Source: PCC-6802 sp943367755 (lineage in GTDB: Bacteria > Cyanobacteriota > Cyanobacteriia > Pseudanabaenales > Pseudanabaenaceae). Taken from it: DNA of 64,000 bases. The DNA lies in NCBI GenBank assembly GCA_943367755.1, contig CALRKB020000023.1, positions 1 to 64,000 on the forward strand. Reading direction: 5' to 3'. Position numbers and translations under genes: made by a program. The notes under the pieces were generated by a model that worked only from the letters and a program-made list of their open reading frames with translations, was not told the DNA's origin and did not search any database. Below are positions 1 to 10,100 of this stretch, piece after piece (the first letter of the stretch is position 1; the number at the start of each line of letters is the position of its first letter).

Positions 1-141
1 GTCGAAGTCGGACATTCCTGGTTTAACCGCTTCCGTGGGGTATTGATTCGTTGGGCAAAGTCATCCCAGTCTTATTTGGGATTTGTCCAGATTGCGGCTT
101 GTTTAATTGTCGGTCGTAAACTCCTAGTATTTTCCGGATAG
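1..141 (+). CDS. IS5-family transposase, C-terminal end (partial)
   Basis: An open frame enters from the left edge and stops at a TAG at 139-141, giving 46 residues. It begins V-E-V-G-H-S-W-F-N-R-F-R and continues with R-W and an A-C-L-I-V stretch. That is the usual C-terminal block of IS5-type DDE transposases, in which the E is the last acidic residue of the triad. The start lies outside the window, so I cannot tell whether the copy is intact. The coding end overlaps the truncated end of the HU pseudogene on the other strand, so one IS end probably lies around 120-145. Confidence 0.75.
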   Translation, partial: VEVGHSWFNRFRGVLIRWAKSSQSYLGFVQIAACLIVGRKLLVFSG

Positions 142-355
142 GCTCTTAGCAGGAATATCAATAGGTTCGCCAGTGGAAGGATTACGTCCTACACGCGGTG
201 CATTAGGGCGCATCGTAAATGTCCCCAAGTTCATCAGTTCGACAAGCACATTTTCTGACACAGTGGCGGTAATTTTGGTGATCGCAGCTTTCAGAAACGT
301 AGGCTCCGATCTGTAAGTCCTGGGCGATCGCATTAGCTAGCTCAAGTTGATTCAT
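124..355 (-). pseudogene. HU-family DNA-binding protein, frameshifted and truncated
   Basis: Two overlapping minus-strand frames together make an HU/IHF-like histone. The first starts at an ATG at 355, preceded by a GGAG motif, and gives M-N-Q-L-E-L-A-N-A-I-A-Q-D-L. The second frame then supplies the beta-arm region, including G-T-F-T-M-R-P-N-A-P-R-V-G-R-N-P and T-G-E-P-I-D-I-P-A. A frameshift near 290-305 joins them. The normal ending (a K-F-x-x-G-K-x-L-K type tail) is missing and replaced by S-L-S-G-K-Y-stop, where the IS5 end begins. HU normally compacts DNA; this copy should not be functional. A sequencing error could explain the frameshift but not the lost tail. Confidence 0.8.
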
Positions 356-460
356 GGATGTCTCCAAATTTGCTCTGTGGTTATGAGCGTAGGTGAGGAG
401 ACATCGAGAAACCATGACATCTGCACTAGCAGGTTCTATGACCTTGCCGTGTTACTCGCA

Positions 461-688
461 TCAAAAGTAGCGATCTAGCAGGTCAGTGCCTTTATCGCCC
501 ATTTGTTCCAAACGCTTTCGTAATAGTTTCAGTGCCATTGGCGATGGCTGCACTTTGCAGTTCTCCCAGCGATTGATCGAAGCAAAAGTGACTCCTAATT
601 CTGCGGCGAATTGTTCCTGCGTCAGTCCCAAACGAAAGCGTAATTCGCGTACCAAATTGGCAAATTGAATGTCTTGGGCGGCGAACAT
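461..688 (-). CDS. Small XRE-type helix-turn-helix protein
   Basis: This is a 75-aa protein if started at the ATG at 688 (M-F-A-A-Q-D-I-Q); the frame stays open up to an ATG at 733. It holds a classical Cro/CI helix-turn-helix: R-x-x-L-G-L-T-Q-E-Q-F-A-A-E-L-G-V followed by the recognition helix S-I-N-R-W-E-N. The P-S-P-M-A-L-K-L-L motif that usually closes the domain is also present. There is no other domain, so it is probably a small DNA-binding regulator. In related genomes this domain is often the tail of a larger protein, so it may be a remnant, since it lies among decayed genes. Its target is unknown. Confidence 0.6.
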   Translation of the reverse strand: MFAAQDIQFANLVRELRFRLGLTQEQFAAELGVTFASINRWENCKVQPSPMALKLLRKRLEQMGDKGTDLLDRYF

Positions 689-885
689 GGCAAGGGTAAT
701 GATGAAACATCCAAAAACTATTTTCGCAGACAAATCAGCAACGCCAAACTTCTCAGAAACTATAGTAAAAGAGTCGAAAGTAAAAGCAGAAATTTACGGC
801 TCATCTGTAGAACACATGCAACGCGTCTAACAGCCTTGGTTGGCGAATTTTGCTGGACTTGCTTGGTTGCTCGGCTTAGGTATGA

Positions 886-1669
886 CTACCACTTCTGCTG
901 AACAAGCAGGGTGATGCAATTACGTTTGGCTTTGTAGGTCTGGCTGAGGTGGGCAACGAGAGCATTAAATTCAGCTTGCCGATCCAAACGAACCATCAGG
1001 TCATGCACTTTTTGCAGGAAGGAAACCGCATTGGCATAAGCGGTGTTGTTGGTTAGTTGGATCGACGGTTCGATTTCTTGCTGATAAATCGGCAGGGCAT
1101 CTTCAGGGCGCGTTAGTCGGCATAGTCGCTGACTTCGTTCCATTCGATAAAGCCCCGAATGGCGATCGCATCGCGTAGAGCCCGCCGAAACGTGGTGAGA
1201 TCGAGACCCTGGGGACGCTGCGAGGCCACTTTCAGGAATAACTGCTGCCGCCAGTCATCGTCTCGCTTGGTGCGATCAAGTATCCACTGAATCAGGGGGG
1301 TTTTGTCCTGCTGCTCTAGAAAGTGCTGCACTTCCTGCATAGTGACGGTTTTTTGAGCGGGGCGGCTGCTTTTCTGAGGTTTGGCCGCGTTGGGATTGGT
1401 GAGCCAGGTCAGCCCTACGGCTACGCAGTGCCCAATGGGCAGGTGCAGGTAGCATGGAGATCGCCATCTTCTGGCCATAGTTCGACGTAATATTCCTCGG
1501 TGCCGCTGACGCGGGCGGTTAGTAAATCGCCTTCTAGAGCCAGATCGCGGACGCATCTGCGGCGAGCGTAGTCTTCTCCACGGGCAAAGTAGCGATCGTC
1601 TGCCATCTTTAACAACACTTCCCGCATCAGAAGATCCTTGAGTGAATTTTCGCCCTTTCTCCCTGTCAT
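886..1669 (-). pseudogene. SWIM zinc-finger protein, decayed
   Basis: Three minus-strand pieces in different frames read as one gene. The N-terminal piece (ATG at 1669) has the A-R-G-x-x-Y entry typical of SWIM proteins and runs to C-T-C-P-L-G. There the second half of the finger (C-x-H) should follow, but a small deletion near 1430 shifts the frame, and H-C-V-A-V-G-L-T-W-L resumes in another frame. A second break near 1113-1143 joins D-Y-A-D to P-E-D-A-L-P-I-Y, skipping what is normally a long middle segment. The last piece ends at 886. The complete family is several hundred residues longer. SWIM fingers are DNA- or protein-binding modules; this copy is surely inactive. Confidence 0.75.
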
Positions 1670-1993
1670 CTTTGCTTACCTTTCTGTCTCATCTGAATAA
1701 AGGAGTAGCCATCAATTGCTGTTATCCTTATCGTAGATATAGCAATCCTAAATGATTCATGAAAATGTGCCGTACATAAAGACCTTTGGGAAATTAAAGA
1801 TCCGACGATGAGCGATCAACTCAAATAACCATTTCACCGTTGAGAACGACTGACACAAATACTCAACCACTCTGGACTTTCAGTCCAGAGGTTGGAAAGG
1901 GACTAAAAGTCCCAAGAGTCGGTTTATGGCAAACATATCGATCTGTCATCCCGTATATTCTGAATAGAAGTGTGTAGCAGCTAAAGCCTCCCA
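1670..1993. other. Intergenic stretch with two hairpins
   Basis: I see no gene here. There are two clean inverted repeats. The one at 1870-1890 has 9-bp arms CTCTGGACT/AGTCCAGAG around a 3-base loop; the one at 1899-1913 has 6-bp arms GGGACT/AGTCCC around AAA. Hairpins built on GGACT/AGTCC close to decayed transposase genes resemble the subterminal hairpins of IS200/IS605 elements, but no tnpA or tnpB is present, so the assignment is tentative. Confidence 0.5.
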
Positions 1994-2019
1994 CTAAAGT
2001 GGGTAGTTTTGGACTAGCG
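1965..2019 (+). repeat. 55-bp dispersed repeat, copy A (IS630 3' end)
   Basis: This 55-base stretch recurs in the opposite orientation at 13505-13559. It overlaps the last codons of the IS630-like transposase remnant and runs past its stop. In its centre is a hairpin with arms CCCACT/AGTGGG and loop AA. Copy B has TGCACT/AGTGCA, so the two outer base pairs differ but stay paired. This looks like the 3' end of an IS630-type element, with the hairpin kept by selection, perhaps as a transcription terminator or transposase signal. Confidence 0.65.
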
Positions 2020-2475
2020 TGCTGGGACAATAAAACTCTCGAATGAATTGCTTTGCCTGCAACCAAACATCCTCAACTGGGTTTTGCCGAGGGTCGTTGG
2101 GGGCGAAGCGAAGGCAAGTGATTGTCGCATTCAGATTCTTCTAACCCATGATTCACCAAAGCTAAATAGTCTTTGACGACTTGAGAACGGTGATAGCTTG
2201 CACTATCCCAAATCAAGGCAATACGCGACTGAGGACATTTATTACTCCGGCAATAATAGAGCGTGCATTGTTTAGGTGGTGACCCTTGAAACAACTGTAT
2301 CTTCCTTAATATCTCAGGTTGCCGGGTTAATAGTTGTCAGGGCTTGCAGGAAGGCAATTGTAGAGTCGGAATTCCCTTGGACAAAGTCTTTGATGAAAAG
2401 CTCTTGTGTCGAGATATTGAGTGCTCCCTAGTAAGGTTGCTTTTGAAGTTCGTTAGTGATCGGCACTTCAATAAG
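1994..2475 (-). pseudogene. IS630-family transposase remnant
   Basis: Reading the minus strand from about 2475, one frame gives N-E-L-Q-K-Q-P-Y, a TAG, G-A-L-N-I-S-T-Q-E and then F-L-Q-A-L-T-T-I-N-P. After a roughly 92-base insertion it resumes as Q-S-R-I-A-L-I-W-D-S-A-S-Y-H-R-S-Q, which contains the W-D-x-A-S-Y-H block with the second catalytic Asp of IS630/Tc1-type DDE transposases. A one-base frameshift near 2110 then leads to L-R-F-A-P-N-D-P-R-Q-N-P-V-E-D-V-W, which carries the last acidic residue, ending at 1994. The N-terminal half is missing. With a stop codon, an insertion and a frameshift, the gene is dead. Confidence 0.75.
2232..2323 (-). repeat. 92-bp insertion inside the IS630 remnant, copy 1 of a dispersed repeat
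   Basis: Removing these bases restores a good transposase reading (I-N-P followed by Q-S-R-I-A-L-I-W), so they look like an insertion. Their core, 2249-2290, matches 44584-44625 on the plus strand almost base for base, including GCACGCTCTATTATTGCC. Similarity continues weakly to both sides. In one frame both copies read F-(Q/H)-G-S-P-P-K-(Q/K)-C-T-L-Y-Y-C. I do not recognise the element; a very small non-autonomous mobile repeat is the simplest explanation. Confidence 0.55.
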
Positions 2476-2643
2476 AATAGTCTCAACTAATTTTGTACTA
2501 TTGAGCTTAAGATTTCTGAAACGAGCATTGCTTCGTGGCAATTATTTTTTGCCTAAATAAACCTGCTGAAAGTAGGATTTACCGTTGACGAGCAAGATTG
2601 AAGCCGTGTACCATAAACTATTACAAATGGGAATTAAAAGTTA
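2476..2643. other. Intergenic, no gene seen
   Basis: This stretch lies upstream of the antiporter. Minus-strand translation is full of stops and shows no further transposase motif. I see no ribosome-binding site immediately before the antiporter ATG and no clear promoter. Confidence 0.4.
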
Positions 2644-4206
2644 ATGATAGAAGCAAGTCTACAGGAAGTTCTCATCGAAGAGAAATTGAAGCAATTTTTA
2701 CTCGTGCTTTCGATTGCGTTGAGTGTGGCAATCCTGTCACAAGTTTTTAGCTGGCTGCGGCGAATTCCCTATACATTGCTGCTGGTGGTTGTGGGATTAG
2801 GACTTGCTTTAGCGGATGTGCAATTGATCGAACTTTCCCCCGAATTGATTCTATTAATTTTTCTGCCGCCTCTGCTATTTGAAGCATCATGGAATTTGGA
2901 ATGGACGAGGTTAAAGCAGGATTTAATCCCAATTTCTCTTTATGCGAGCTTAGGTGTTTTCATTAGCATTGCAGGGGTTGCCATTGGTCTAAATCAATTC
3001 GTCGGTTTTTCTTTGACGACTGCATTATTGATTGGCGCCAGCCTATCCGCAACCGATCCTGTCTCGGTGACGGCTTTGTTTCGTTCTCTGGGTGTTGGCA
3101 AGCGACTCACGACTTTGATGGAAGGAGAAAGTTTGTTTAATGATGGGGTGGCAGTTGTTGCCTTTGGATTTCTGGTAGCATTCTCTCAGGGAACTGCGAA
3201 TTTAGCGTTTCAGCCCATTTTGACTCAGTTAATTACGGTGGTTGGGATTGGTCTGGGGATTGGGGGACTGATTGGATTTGGGACATCTTATCTAACCCAA
3301 CGGTTTGATTTGCCGCTAGTGGAGCAGTCGCTAACGCTAGTTGTTGCCTACAGCGCTTTCGTGATTTCGGAAGAATTAGGGGGTTCGGGAGTGATTGGGG
3401 TGGTCACCACGGGACTCATCTTAGGCAACTTTGGTTCTCTCATCGGCATGAGTCCTCGCACCCGCATCATTGTGAGTGAGTTTTGGGAATTTTTAGCTTT
3501 TTTTGTGAATTCGATTGTCTTCTTGCTCATTGGCACTCAAATTCGCTTTGCGATTTTGGGTGAAAATTTGGGCGCGATCGCCACAGCGATCGCAGCGGTA
3601 ATTTTGACTCGGGCGATCATTATTTACGGACTAGGTGGATTGAGCAACTATTTCGTGCATTCTGCTATTCCCTTACCCGATCAGACTGTGTTGTGGTGGG
3701 GAGGACTGCGGGGTGCCGTGACCATTGCCCTGGTATTGAGCGTGCCTGAAAGCTTTGCGGGGCGTGAGGTGGTAATCGCGACTGTTTTTGGGACAGTGCT
3801 ATTTACGCTACTCGTTCAAGGTCTAACGATTCAACCCATTCTCCAAAAACTTAATCTTCTGGGCGACCAACCGATACGCCAGCAGTATCTAGCGGTCATT
3901 GCACGTCAGGCTGCTTTGAGTCGAGTGCGGCAACGATTGAGCGAGATAGAGCAGCAGCCCGGTGTTGAGCCTAAATTTTATCTTAAGCAAGTATCGTTGG
4001 TTGAGGAAGAGCTAACCCGACTACAAGCAGAAATCATCCAGCTCCAAAAAAACTACCCTGACCTACAGACAATCATTGCTGAGCAACTGCAAGAAGAACT
4101 CCTGGCAATCGAGGCTGATACCTACGCTGAGTTTGTGAGATCGGGACGATTGAATCAAGAATTGCCTCTTTTTTTGGGGGTCGAGGCAATAAAGGAGTCG
4201 CCCTAG
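2644..4206 (+). CDS. Na+/H+ antiporter, CPA1 (NhaP-like) family
   Basis: This 520-aa membrane protein exchanges cytoplasmic Na+ (or K+) for protons. About twelve hydrophobic segments span residues 15 to 410. The ion-binding signatures of CPA1 exchangers are present: A-T-D-P-V with Asp at about 138, and E-G-E-S-L-F-N-D-G with Asp at about 167. A G-L-R-G-A-V motif follows near residue 355. The last 110 residues form a charged, helical cytoplasmic tail rich in E, Q and L, as in many cyanobacterial NhaP proteins, where such tails tune activity. It stands alone and is convergent with the glucosidase gene. No regulatory site is visible. The family is certain; the ion preference is not. Confidence 0.93.
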   Translation: MIEASLQEVLIEEKLKQFLLVLSIALSVAILSQVFSWLRRIPYTLLLVVVGLGLALADVQLIELSPELILLIFLPPLLFEASWNLEWTRLKQDLIPISLYASLGVFISIAGVAIGLNQFVGFSLTTALLIGASLSATDPVSVTALFRSLGVGKRLTTLMEGESLFNDGVAVVAFGFLVAFSQGTANLAFQPILTQLITVVGIGLGIGGLIGFGTSYLTQRFDLPLVEQSLTLVVAYSAFVISEELGGSGVIGVVTTGLILGNFGSLIGMSPRTRIIVSEFWEFLAFFVNSIVFLLIGTQIRFAILGENLGAIATAIAAVILTRAIIIYGLGGLSNYFVHSAIPLPDQTVLWWGGLRGAVTIALVLSVPESFAGREVVIATVFGTVLFTLLVQGLTIQPILQKLNLLGDQPIRQQYLAVIARQAALSRVRQRLSEIEQQPGVEPKFYLKQVSLVEEELTRLQAEIIQLQKNYPDLQTIIAEQLQEELLAIEADTYAEFVRSGRLNQELPLFLGVEAIKESP

Positions 4207-4289
4207 GCATATTTCAGAGTCCAGCTACAAAACCTGGCTCTATTGACTCTGTACCCTGCCCAAACCCAAAAACGACATCAGAAAATAGC

Positions 4290-7022
4290 TCAAACCCGAT
4301 ACTTTACCAGTTCTCCGGGAGCGATCGTGTCCAGCACAGTCTCGGGAGTTAAGTAGCCCAGAGCCTGGATGATGCGCGCTACACAGCCAGTCCAGCCAGT
4401 TTGATGACTGGCGCCAATCCCAACCCCATCATCGCCATGGAAATATTCGTAGAACAGAATCAGATCCCGCCAGTGGGGGTCTGTCTGAAACTTCTCCGTG
4501 TTCCCATAGACGGGGCGACGACCAGATTTATCTTTGAGAAAGATGCTCACAATCCGTTCGCTCACTTGTTTGGTGACATCAAACAAGGTTAAGTACTCAC
4601 CGGATCCCGTTGGATACTCAACCGTAAAGCTATTACCGTAGTAACTATAGAGTTGCAGCAACGATCTCAACAATAAAAGATTAACTGGCATCCAGATGGG
4701 GCCGCGCCAGTTGGAATTGCCACCGAACATGCCGGAGGTTGAATCACCGGGAACATATCCAACTTTGAATTCCATCCCATCGTGATGGTAGTAGTAGGGG
4801 TTGTCCAGGTGATGACGGGAGAGCGAACGAATCCCATAATCACTGAGGAATTCAGTTTCGTCCAGCATTCTAGCGAGAACGCGGCGCAATTTTTCTTCGT
4901 TCAAGATCGACAACATCAGGCGATTGCGCTCACCTAGTTGACTGGGTAGATGAATATTGTGCGTTAACTCAGGGTGGCGCGACATAAATAGCTGCACCCG
5001 TTCCTGGAGGCGGTGTAGCTTTTCAAAGACTTCACTCGGGAAGACGGCAACGGCCATCAGCGATAGTAGCCCGACCAGCGATCGCACCTTTAAGCGACTG
5101 GAATCGCCATCAGGCAAGCGCAGCACATCATAGAAGAAGCCATCTTCCTCGTCCCAGAGTTCATCATGGTGTTCCCCAATCCGATCCATCGCTCCAGCAA
5201 TCCACATTGTATGTTCGAAGAACTTGATGGCAAGGTCTTCGTAGTGGGAATCGTGGAGTGCCAGTTCTAGAGAAATCTGGAACATCCGTTGGCTGAAAAA
5301 TACCATCCAGGCAGTACCATCGGCTTGTTCCAGATGACCACCTGTGGGTAACGTTGAACTGCGATCGAACACACTGATGTTATCCAATCCCAGGAAACCA
5401 CCTTGAAACAGGTTGTTACCCCCTTCATCTTTGCGGTTGACCCACCAGGTGAAGTTGATCAGTAACTTGGAAAAAGCGTACTTAAGGAATTCAATATCGC
5501 CCTTACCATTGTTCCGTTCGAGATCGCGGGTGTAAATCTCCCAGGTGGCAAATGCATGCACAGGCGGATTCACATCACTAAAATTCCACTCATAGGCAGG
5601 AATTTGACCGTTCGGGTGCAGGTAATCTTCCCGCAGCATCAGCATCAGCTGATCTTTGGCAAAGTCTGGATCGATCAAACTAATCGGAATCACATGGAAT
5701 GCCAGATCCCAGGCGGCGTACCAGGGATATTCCCATTTGTCTGGCATGGAAATGACATCGTCGTTATGCATATGAAACCAATCGCTGTTCCGCACATGCC
5801 TGCGCTCAGCGGTGGGAGTCCAGGGCGTTAAGTTGCGCTCTCTCAGCCATTGATCCACATCGTAGTAAAAGTATTGTTTCGTCCACATCATCCCCGCTAA
5901 TGCCTGGCGCATGACGTTAGCGCGATCGCGATCCACCTGCACGACTGGCGGAATCACGGTCGTATAAAACTCATCCGCTTCCTGAAGACGATCGGCAAAC
6001 TGTCGATCGAAGTACGGACCAAATGGGTCTCCGATCTGAGATGGCTGGCGCTTTGTCAGGCGTAAGTGGATTACCTTTGTCTCTCCAGCCCCAAGGATGA
6101 GGTCGTAATGGGATGCAACTTTTGTACCCTCATTGGAATTCACGGCATCCTGCTGCCCATGCACAATGTAGTTGTTGATGCCATCCTTGACATAAGGACT
6201 GGCATTCGGCGTCCCAAAGAGACGCTTATTATTGGTTTCATTCTCCGTAAACAGTAACGGAACCGTACCATTGCAGTAGAAGTAATAATCTTTGATGTGT
6301 TTATCCAGCACCGGATTCGTAATGTGGGCATGGACAACACTGTTGCCAGGATCTTCAATCTTCGTCAGGACAGGCTTAGAACCTGTATCCGGCCAGGACC
6401 AGGTGTTGCGAAACCACAGAGTGGGTAGCAGATGCAGAGGAGCCGCCTCAGGTCCCCGATTGGCGATGCTGATTTTAATGAGAATATCTTCTGTATCCGC
6501 TTTAGCGTATTCCACAAACAAGTCAAAATAGCGATCGCCATCAAAGATGCCGGTATCCAGCAACTCGTATTCCGGTTCGTAGCGGCTACGGTTGCGATTC
6601 GTTTCGACTAAATCACTGTACGGAAACGCTGCCTGGGGGTACTTGTAGAGGTACTTCATGTACGAGTGGGTCGGTATGCTGTCAATGTAGAAGTAGTACT
6701 CTTTGACATCTTCGCCATGGTTACCTTCGCTGTTGGTCAACCCAAACAACCGCTCTTTCAGAATGGGGTCTTGACCGTTCCACAAAGTCACCGCAAAACA
6801 AAGCAGATTATGGTTGTCGGTGATGCCACCCAGACCATCTTCCCCCCAACGATAGGCTCGTGATCGGGCATGATCGTGGGGAAAATAGCTCCAGGCATTG
6901 CCATCCGAACTGTAGTCCTCGCGCACAGTGCCCCACTGGCGCTCACTTAGATAGGGTCCCCATTTGTACCAATCAGCCTTGCCAGTGCGAGTTTGTTCAA
7001 GTCGTTGATCTTCTGCGCTCAT
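4290..7022 (-). CDS. GH63-type glucosidase (MGH1-like glycoside hydrolase), copy 1
   Basis: This 910-aa protein lacks a signal peptide, so it is probably cytoplasmic. It belongs to the (alpha/alpha)6-barrel glucosidases grouped with GH63/MGH1-like hydrolases, which remove glucose from alpha-linked glucosides or mannosylglycerate-like compounds. Landmark blocks are G-P-Y-L-S-E-R-Q-W-G near the start, W-E-Y-P-W-Y-A-A-W-D in the middle, N-S-N-W-R-G-P-I-W-M-P-V-N late, and H-Q-T-G-W-T-G close to the end. A paralogue, roughly three-quarters identical by eye over the first 220 residues, lies at 56980-59703 in the opposite orientation. The next gene downstream is convergent (the antiporter). No Shine-Dalgarno sequence is obvious before the ATG. 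The exact substrate cannot be read from the sequence. Confidence 0.85.
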   Translation of the reverse strand: MSAEDQRLEQTRTGKADWYKWGPYLSERQWGTVREDYSSDGNAWSYFPHDHARSRAYRWGEDGLGGITDNHNLLCFAVTLWNGQDPILKERLFGLTNSEGNHGEDVKEYYFYIDSIPTHSYMKYLYKYPQAAFPYSDLVETNRNRSRYEPEYELLDTGIFDGDRYFDLFVEYAKADTEDILIKISIANRGPEAAPLHLLPTLWFRNTWSWPDTGSKPVLTKIEDPGNSVVHAHITNPVLDKHIKDYYFYCNGTVPLLFTENETNNKRLFGTPNASPYVKDGINNYIVHGQQDAVNSNEGTKVASHYDLILGAGETKVIHLRLTKRQPSQIGDPFGPYFDRQFADRLQEADEFYTTVIPPVVQVDRDRANVMRQALAGMMWTKQYFYYDVDQWLRERNLTPWTPTAERRHVRNSDWFHMHNDDVISMPDKWEYPWYAAWDLAFHVIPISLIDPDFAKDQLMLMLREDYLHPNGQIPAYEWNFSDVNPPVHAFATWEIYTRDLERNNGKGDIEFLKYAFSKLLINFTWWVNRKDEGGNNLFQGGFLGLDNISVFDRSSTLPTGGHLEQADGTAWMVFFSQRMFQISLELALHDSHYEDLAIKFFEHTMWIAGAMDRIGEHHDELWDEEDGFFYDVLRLPDGDSSRLKVRSLVGLLSLMAVAVFPSEVFEKLHRLQERVQLFMSRHPELTHNIHLPSQLGERNRLMLSILNEEKLRRVLARMLDETEFLSDYGIRSLSRHHLDNPYYYHHDGMEFKVGYVPGDSTSGMFGGNSNWRGPIWMPVNLLLLRSLLQLYSYYGNSFTVEYPTGSGEYLTLFDVTKQVSERIVSIFLKDKSGRRPVYGNTEKFQTDPHWRDLILFYEYFHGDDGVGIGASHQTGWTGCVARIIQALGYLTPETVLDTIAPGELVKYRV

Positions 7023-7112
7023 AGGATTGTTTTGAATGGTTAGATAAGGTTTAAATTTCAGGATTCAATGAGATAAACGCCATTCTAGTCCTGGAGTCTG
7101 GGATTCTGATAG

Positions 7113-10100
7113 TTACTCAACTTCACTAGAAGTCTGCACGGGGCCATTCGGATCGGGAAGGGTTGGAGATAGAGGAGCGGGAGGTTGAGGGGGCTTATCT
7201 TTGACTTTCCCCGCCAGGGTCTTAATCACCACGTACAGCACCGGCAACATCAACAGATTCATGACCGTGGCAGTCAGCACGCCACCAAAAACGGCATAGC
7301 CGACCGACCAACGGGAATTTGCGCCCGCCCCTGAGGCGATCAGCAGCACAGAGAATCCCGCTAAGTCTGAGGCTGCGGTCATTAAAATTGGGCGAAACCG
7401 CTGCCCAAAAGCACTAAGAATGGCTTGTGCGTAGCTCGCCCCCTTAAGGACGGCTTGGTTGGCTAGCTCTACAACCAAAATTGCATTTTTACTGGAAAGA
7501 CCAATCAGCATCAGTAGGGCAATTTGGCAAAAGACATTATTCTCCAGACCCCGCGCCATAGTGAATGCCAAAGCCCCCAGCATGGCTAAGGGTACGGTGA
7601 TCAGGATGATGAATGGGTCAACAAAGCTTTCGTACAGCGCCGCCAACACTAGGAACACAACCAGCAGACCTAGACCAAAGATAATCGGGCCCAGTCTACC
7701 AGATGCAATTTGTTCTCTAGCCGAGCCGTACCATTCATAGCTTGTGCCGGGAAGTGCCTTCTCGTTATAAGCTTGCACCATGCCCTCAATCGCCTGTCCA
7801 CTACTATAGCCAGGTGCAGGGTTGCCAACAATATCAATCGAACGAAAAATATTGAAGTGGTTGATTACCTGAGGTCCCGAGGTTTTCTTGATCGTGACTA
7901 ATTCACTCAAAGCCACCATCTGGTTGTCCTGAGAACGGACATAAATTTGTCCAATATCTGAGGGAGCGCTACGAAACTGTGCATCTGCCTGCACATAGAT
8001 TTGGTAATAGCGTTGGCCAAAGGAAAACTGGTTCACAAAACTAGAACCCAGATAGGTTCCTAGAGTAGCCATAGCATCGTTGAAATTGACATTGAGGGAT
8101 TGCAGGCGATCGCGGTCAATCTTAATCTCTAACTGAGGAGCACTGGGTGGGGTGGGGGAAAAAATATTTCTTCCTCCAATGACTGGATTGGTTCTGGCTT
8201 CGTCAACGATTGAGTTGGCATTAGCGACAAACTGATCGAAGGTCAACTTACCACCGGTACTATCCAGAAATTGCATCTCACTGCCGCCAAATCTGCCTAG
8301 CCCAAGTATGGCAGGTATATTCAAGGCCGTAACCCTTGCATCCGTAATCGATGCCAAATCTCGATTTACGCGCTCCAACAGACCATCAATTTGCTGTTCG
8401 GGCTTTGTGCGCTGATCCCATGGTTTGAGCGAAACATATAGAGAGCCAGCGTTGGGGATACTTCCCCTGTTGCTGAAACCTGACACAACGGTGACGTATT
8501 CAATTTCGTCGTATGTTTTCAATTTTTGCCAAATCTGGTCTGCCACCTTATTGGTATAGCTAAGGGAAGCACCAGGAGGACCATTAATAATCCCCAGAAA
8601 TACCCCCTGATCTTCTTGGGGGACAAATCCAGTCGGTAGAGTCTGAAACAAAAATATGGTCGTGGCAATCAGAAGTCCAAAACCGACCAACATAAGGTAA
8701 CGGATACGAATTAGGAATGTTACCAAAGTAATGTAGCGTTCTTTGAACCAATCAAATCCTCGGTTAAAGGCATTAAAAAACCCGCCTAGGAACCCAGTCT
8801 TTTCTCCATGGGCATGGGGGAGCATCACAAGGCCCCCAATACTGGGGTTGAAAGTGAGACCATTAAAGGCGGAGACCACCAGCGCAAAGGCAATGATCAG
8901 GGCAAACTGCTTGTAAATGATCCCAGTAGTACCAGGGAAAAAAGCTACGGGCACAAATACCGCCATCAGCACCAGAGTGGTGCCGACGATCGCTCGTGTC
9001 AACACTTGCATGACATCAAAGGCTGCTTGTCGGGGCGAAATACCCGGGCTACTGTCCAGCTTTTCGACAATGGCTTCGACAACCACAATACCATCGTCCA
9101 CCAACATTCCTGTACCCAGGATCAGACCCAATAGGGTAAGGGTATTGAGTGAAAAGCCAGAGATATAGGCGATCGCCAAAGATCCCACCAGTGCTACGGG
9201 CATGGAAATAACGGGAACCACCAGGGCTCGCCAATCCTGGAGGAAGATGTAGATCACAATCACCACCAGAAGGACCGCTTTCAATAACGTAAATATCACT
9301 TCAGTAGTGGCCTGATTCACAAATAGGGTAGTGTCAAAAACTGGAGCAGCCACTAACCCTGGTGGAAAATTTTGCTTCAACTCAGCTAGTTTTTGTTTGA
9401 CTGCAGCAGCAACAACCAGGGCATTGGCATCTGACTCTTGAAAAATCAGCATTGTCATTCCCTGGTGACCATTGGTAAAGGAGGCAGTGTTGTAGTTCTG
9501 CGATCCCAATTCAGCCCGTCCGACATCTTTCAACTTGACCAAGTCACCATTAGGCTGGACTTTTAGCACGATATTTTCAAAATCCTTGACACTCGTTAGC
9601 TGGGTTGCCGATGGGATAGTGAACACGAAGGTTTGATCGTTAGCGGTAGGGGATTGTCCAATCCCCCCCAAACCAATGAGAGGGTTTTGCTCTTGTATTC
9701 TGCGGGTTACATCTTGAGAGGTTAAGCCCCGCCCCGCCAACGCCTTGGGGTCGAGCCAGATCCGCATAGCATAGAGGAGCTCACCACCACTTAAGACTTG
9801 AGAAATGCCTGGAATCCGGGTGATTTGATCCTTGATTTGGAGATCGACGTAGTTACTAATAAATTTGGGATCGAGGGAGTCATCGGGGGAATAGATGCCA
9901 ATGCCCAAAAGGATCGCAGGAGAGGTTTTCTCCACTCTCACGCCCAGTTGTTGCACCTGAACTGGCAGCAGAGGAGAGGCAATTCCTACCCGGTTTTGCA
10001 CGTCTACTTGGGCCAGATTCTGATCTTGGTCGGGTCTAAAATAGGCAGTAATGAGCGATAACCCCGTAGCCGTGCTATTGGAGGTCATGTACTGCATGTT

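Noticed and set aside
8808..9168. Antisense open frames inside the RND permease gene
   Set aside because: They are shadows of a long conserved gene, without a ribosome-binding site or motif.
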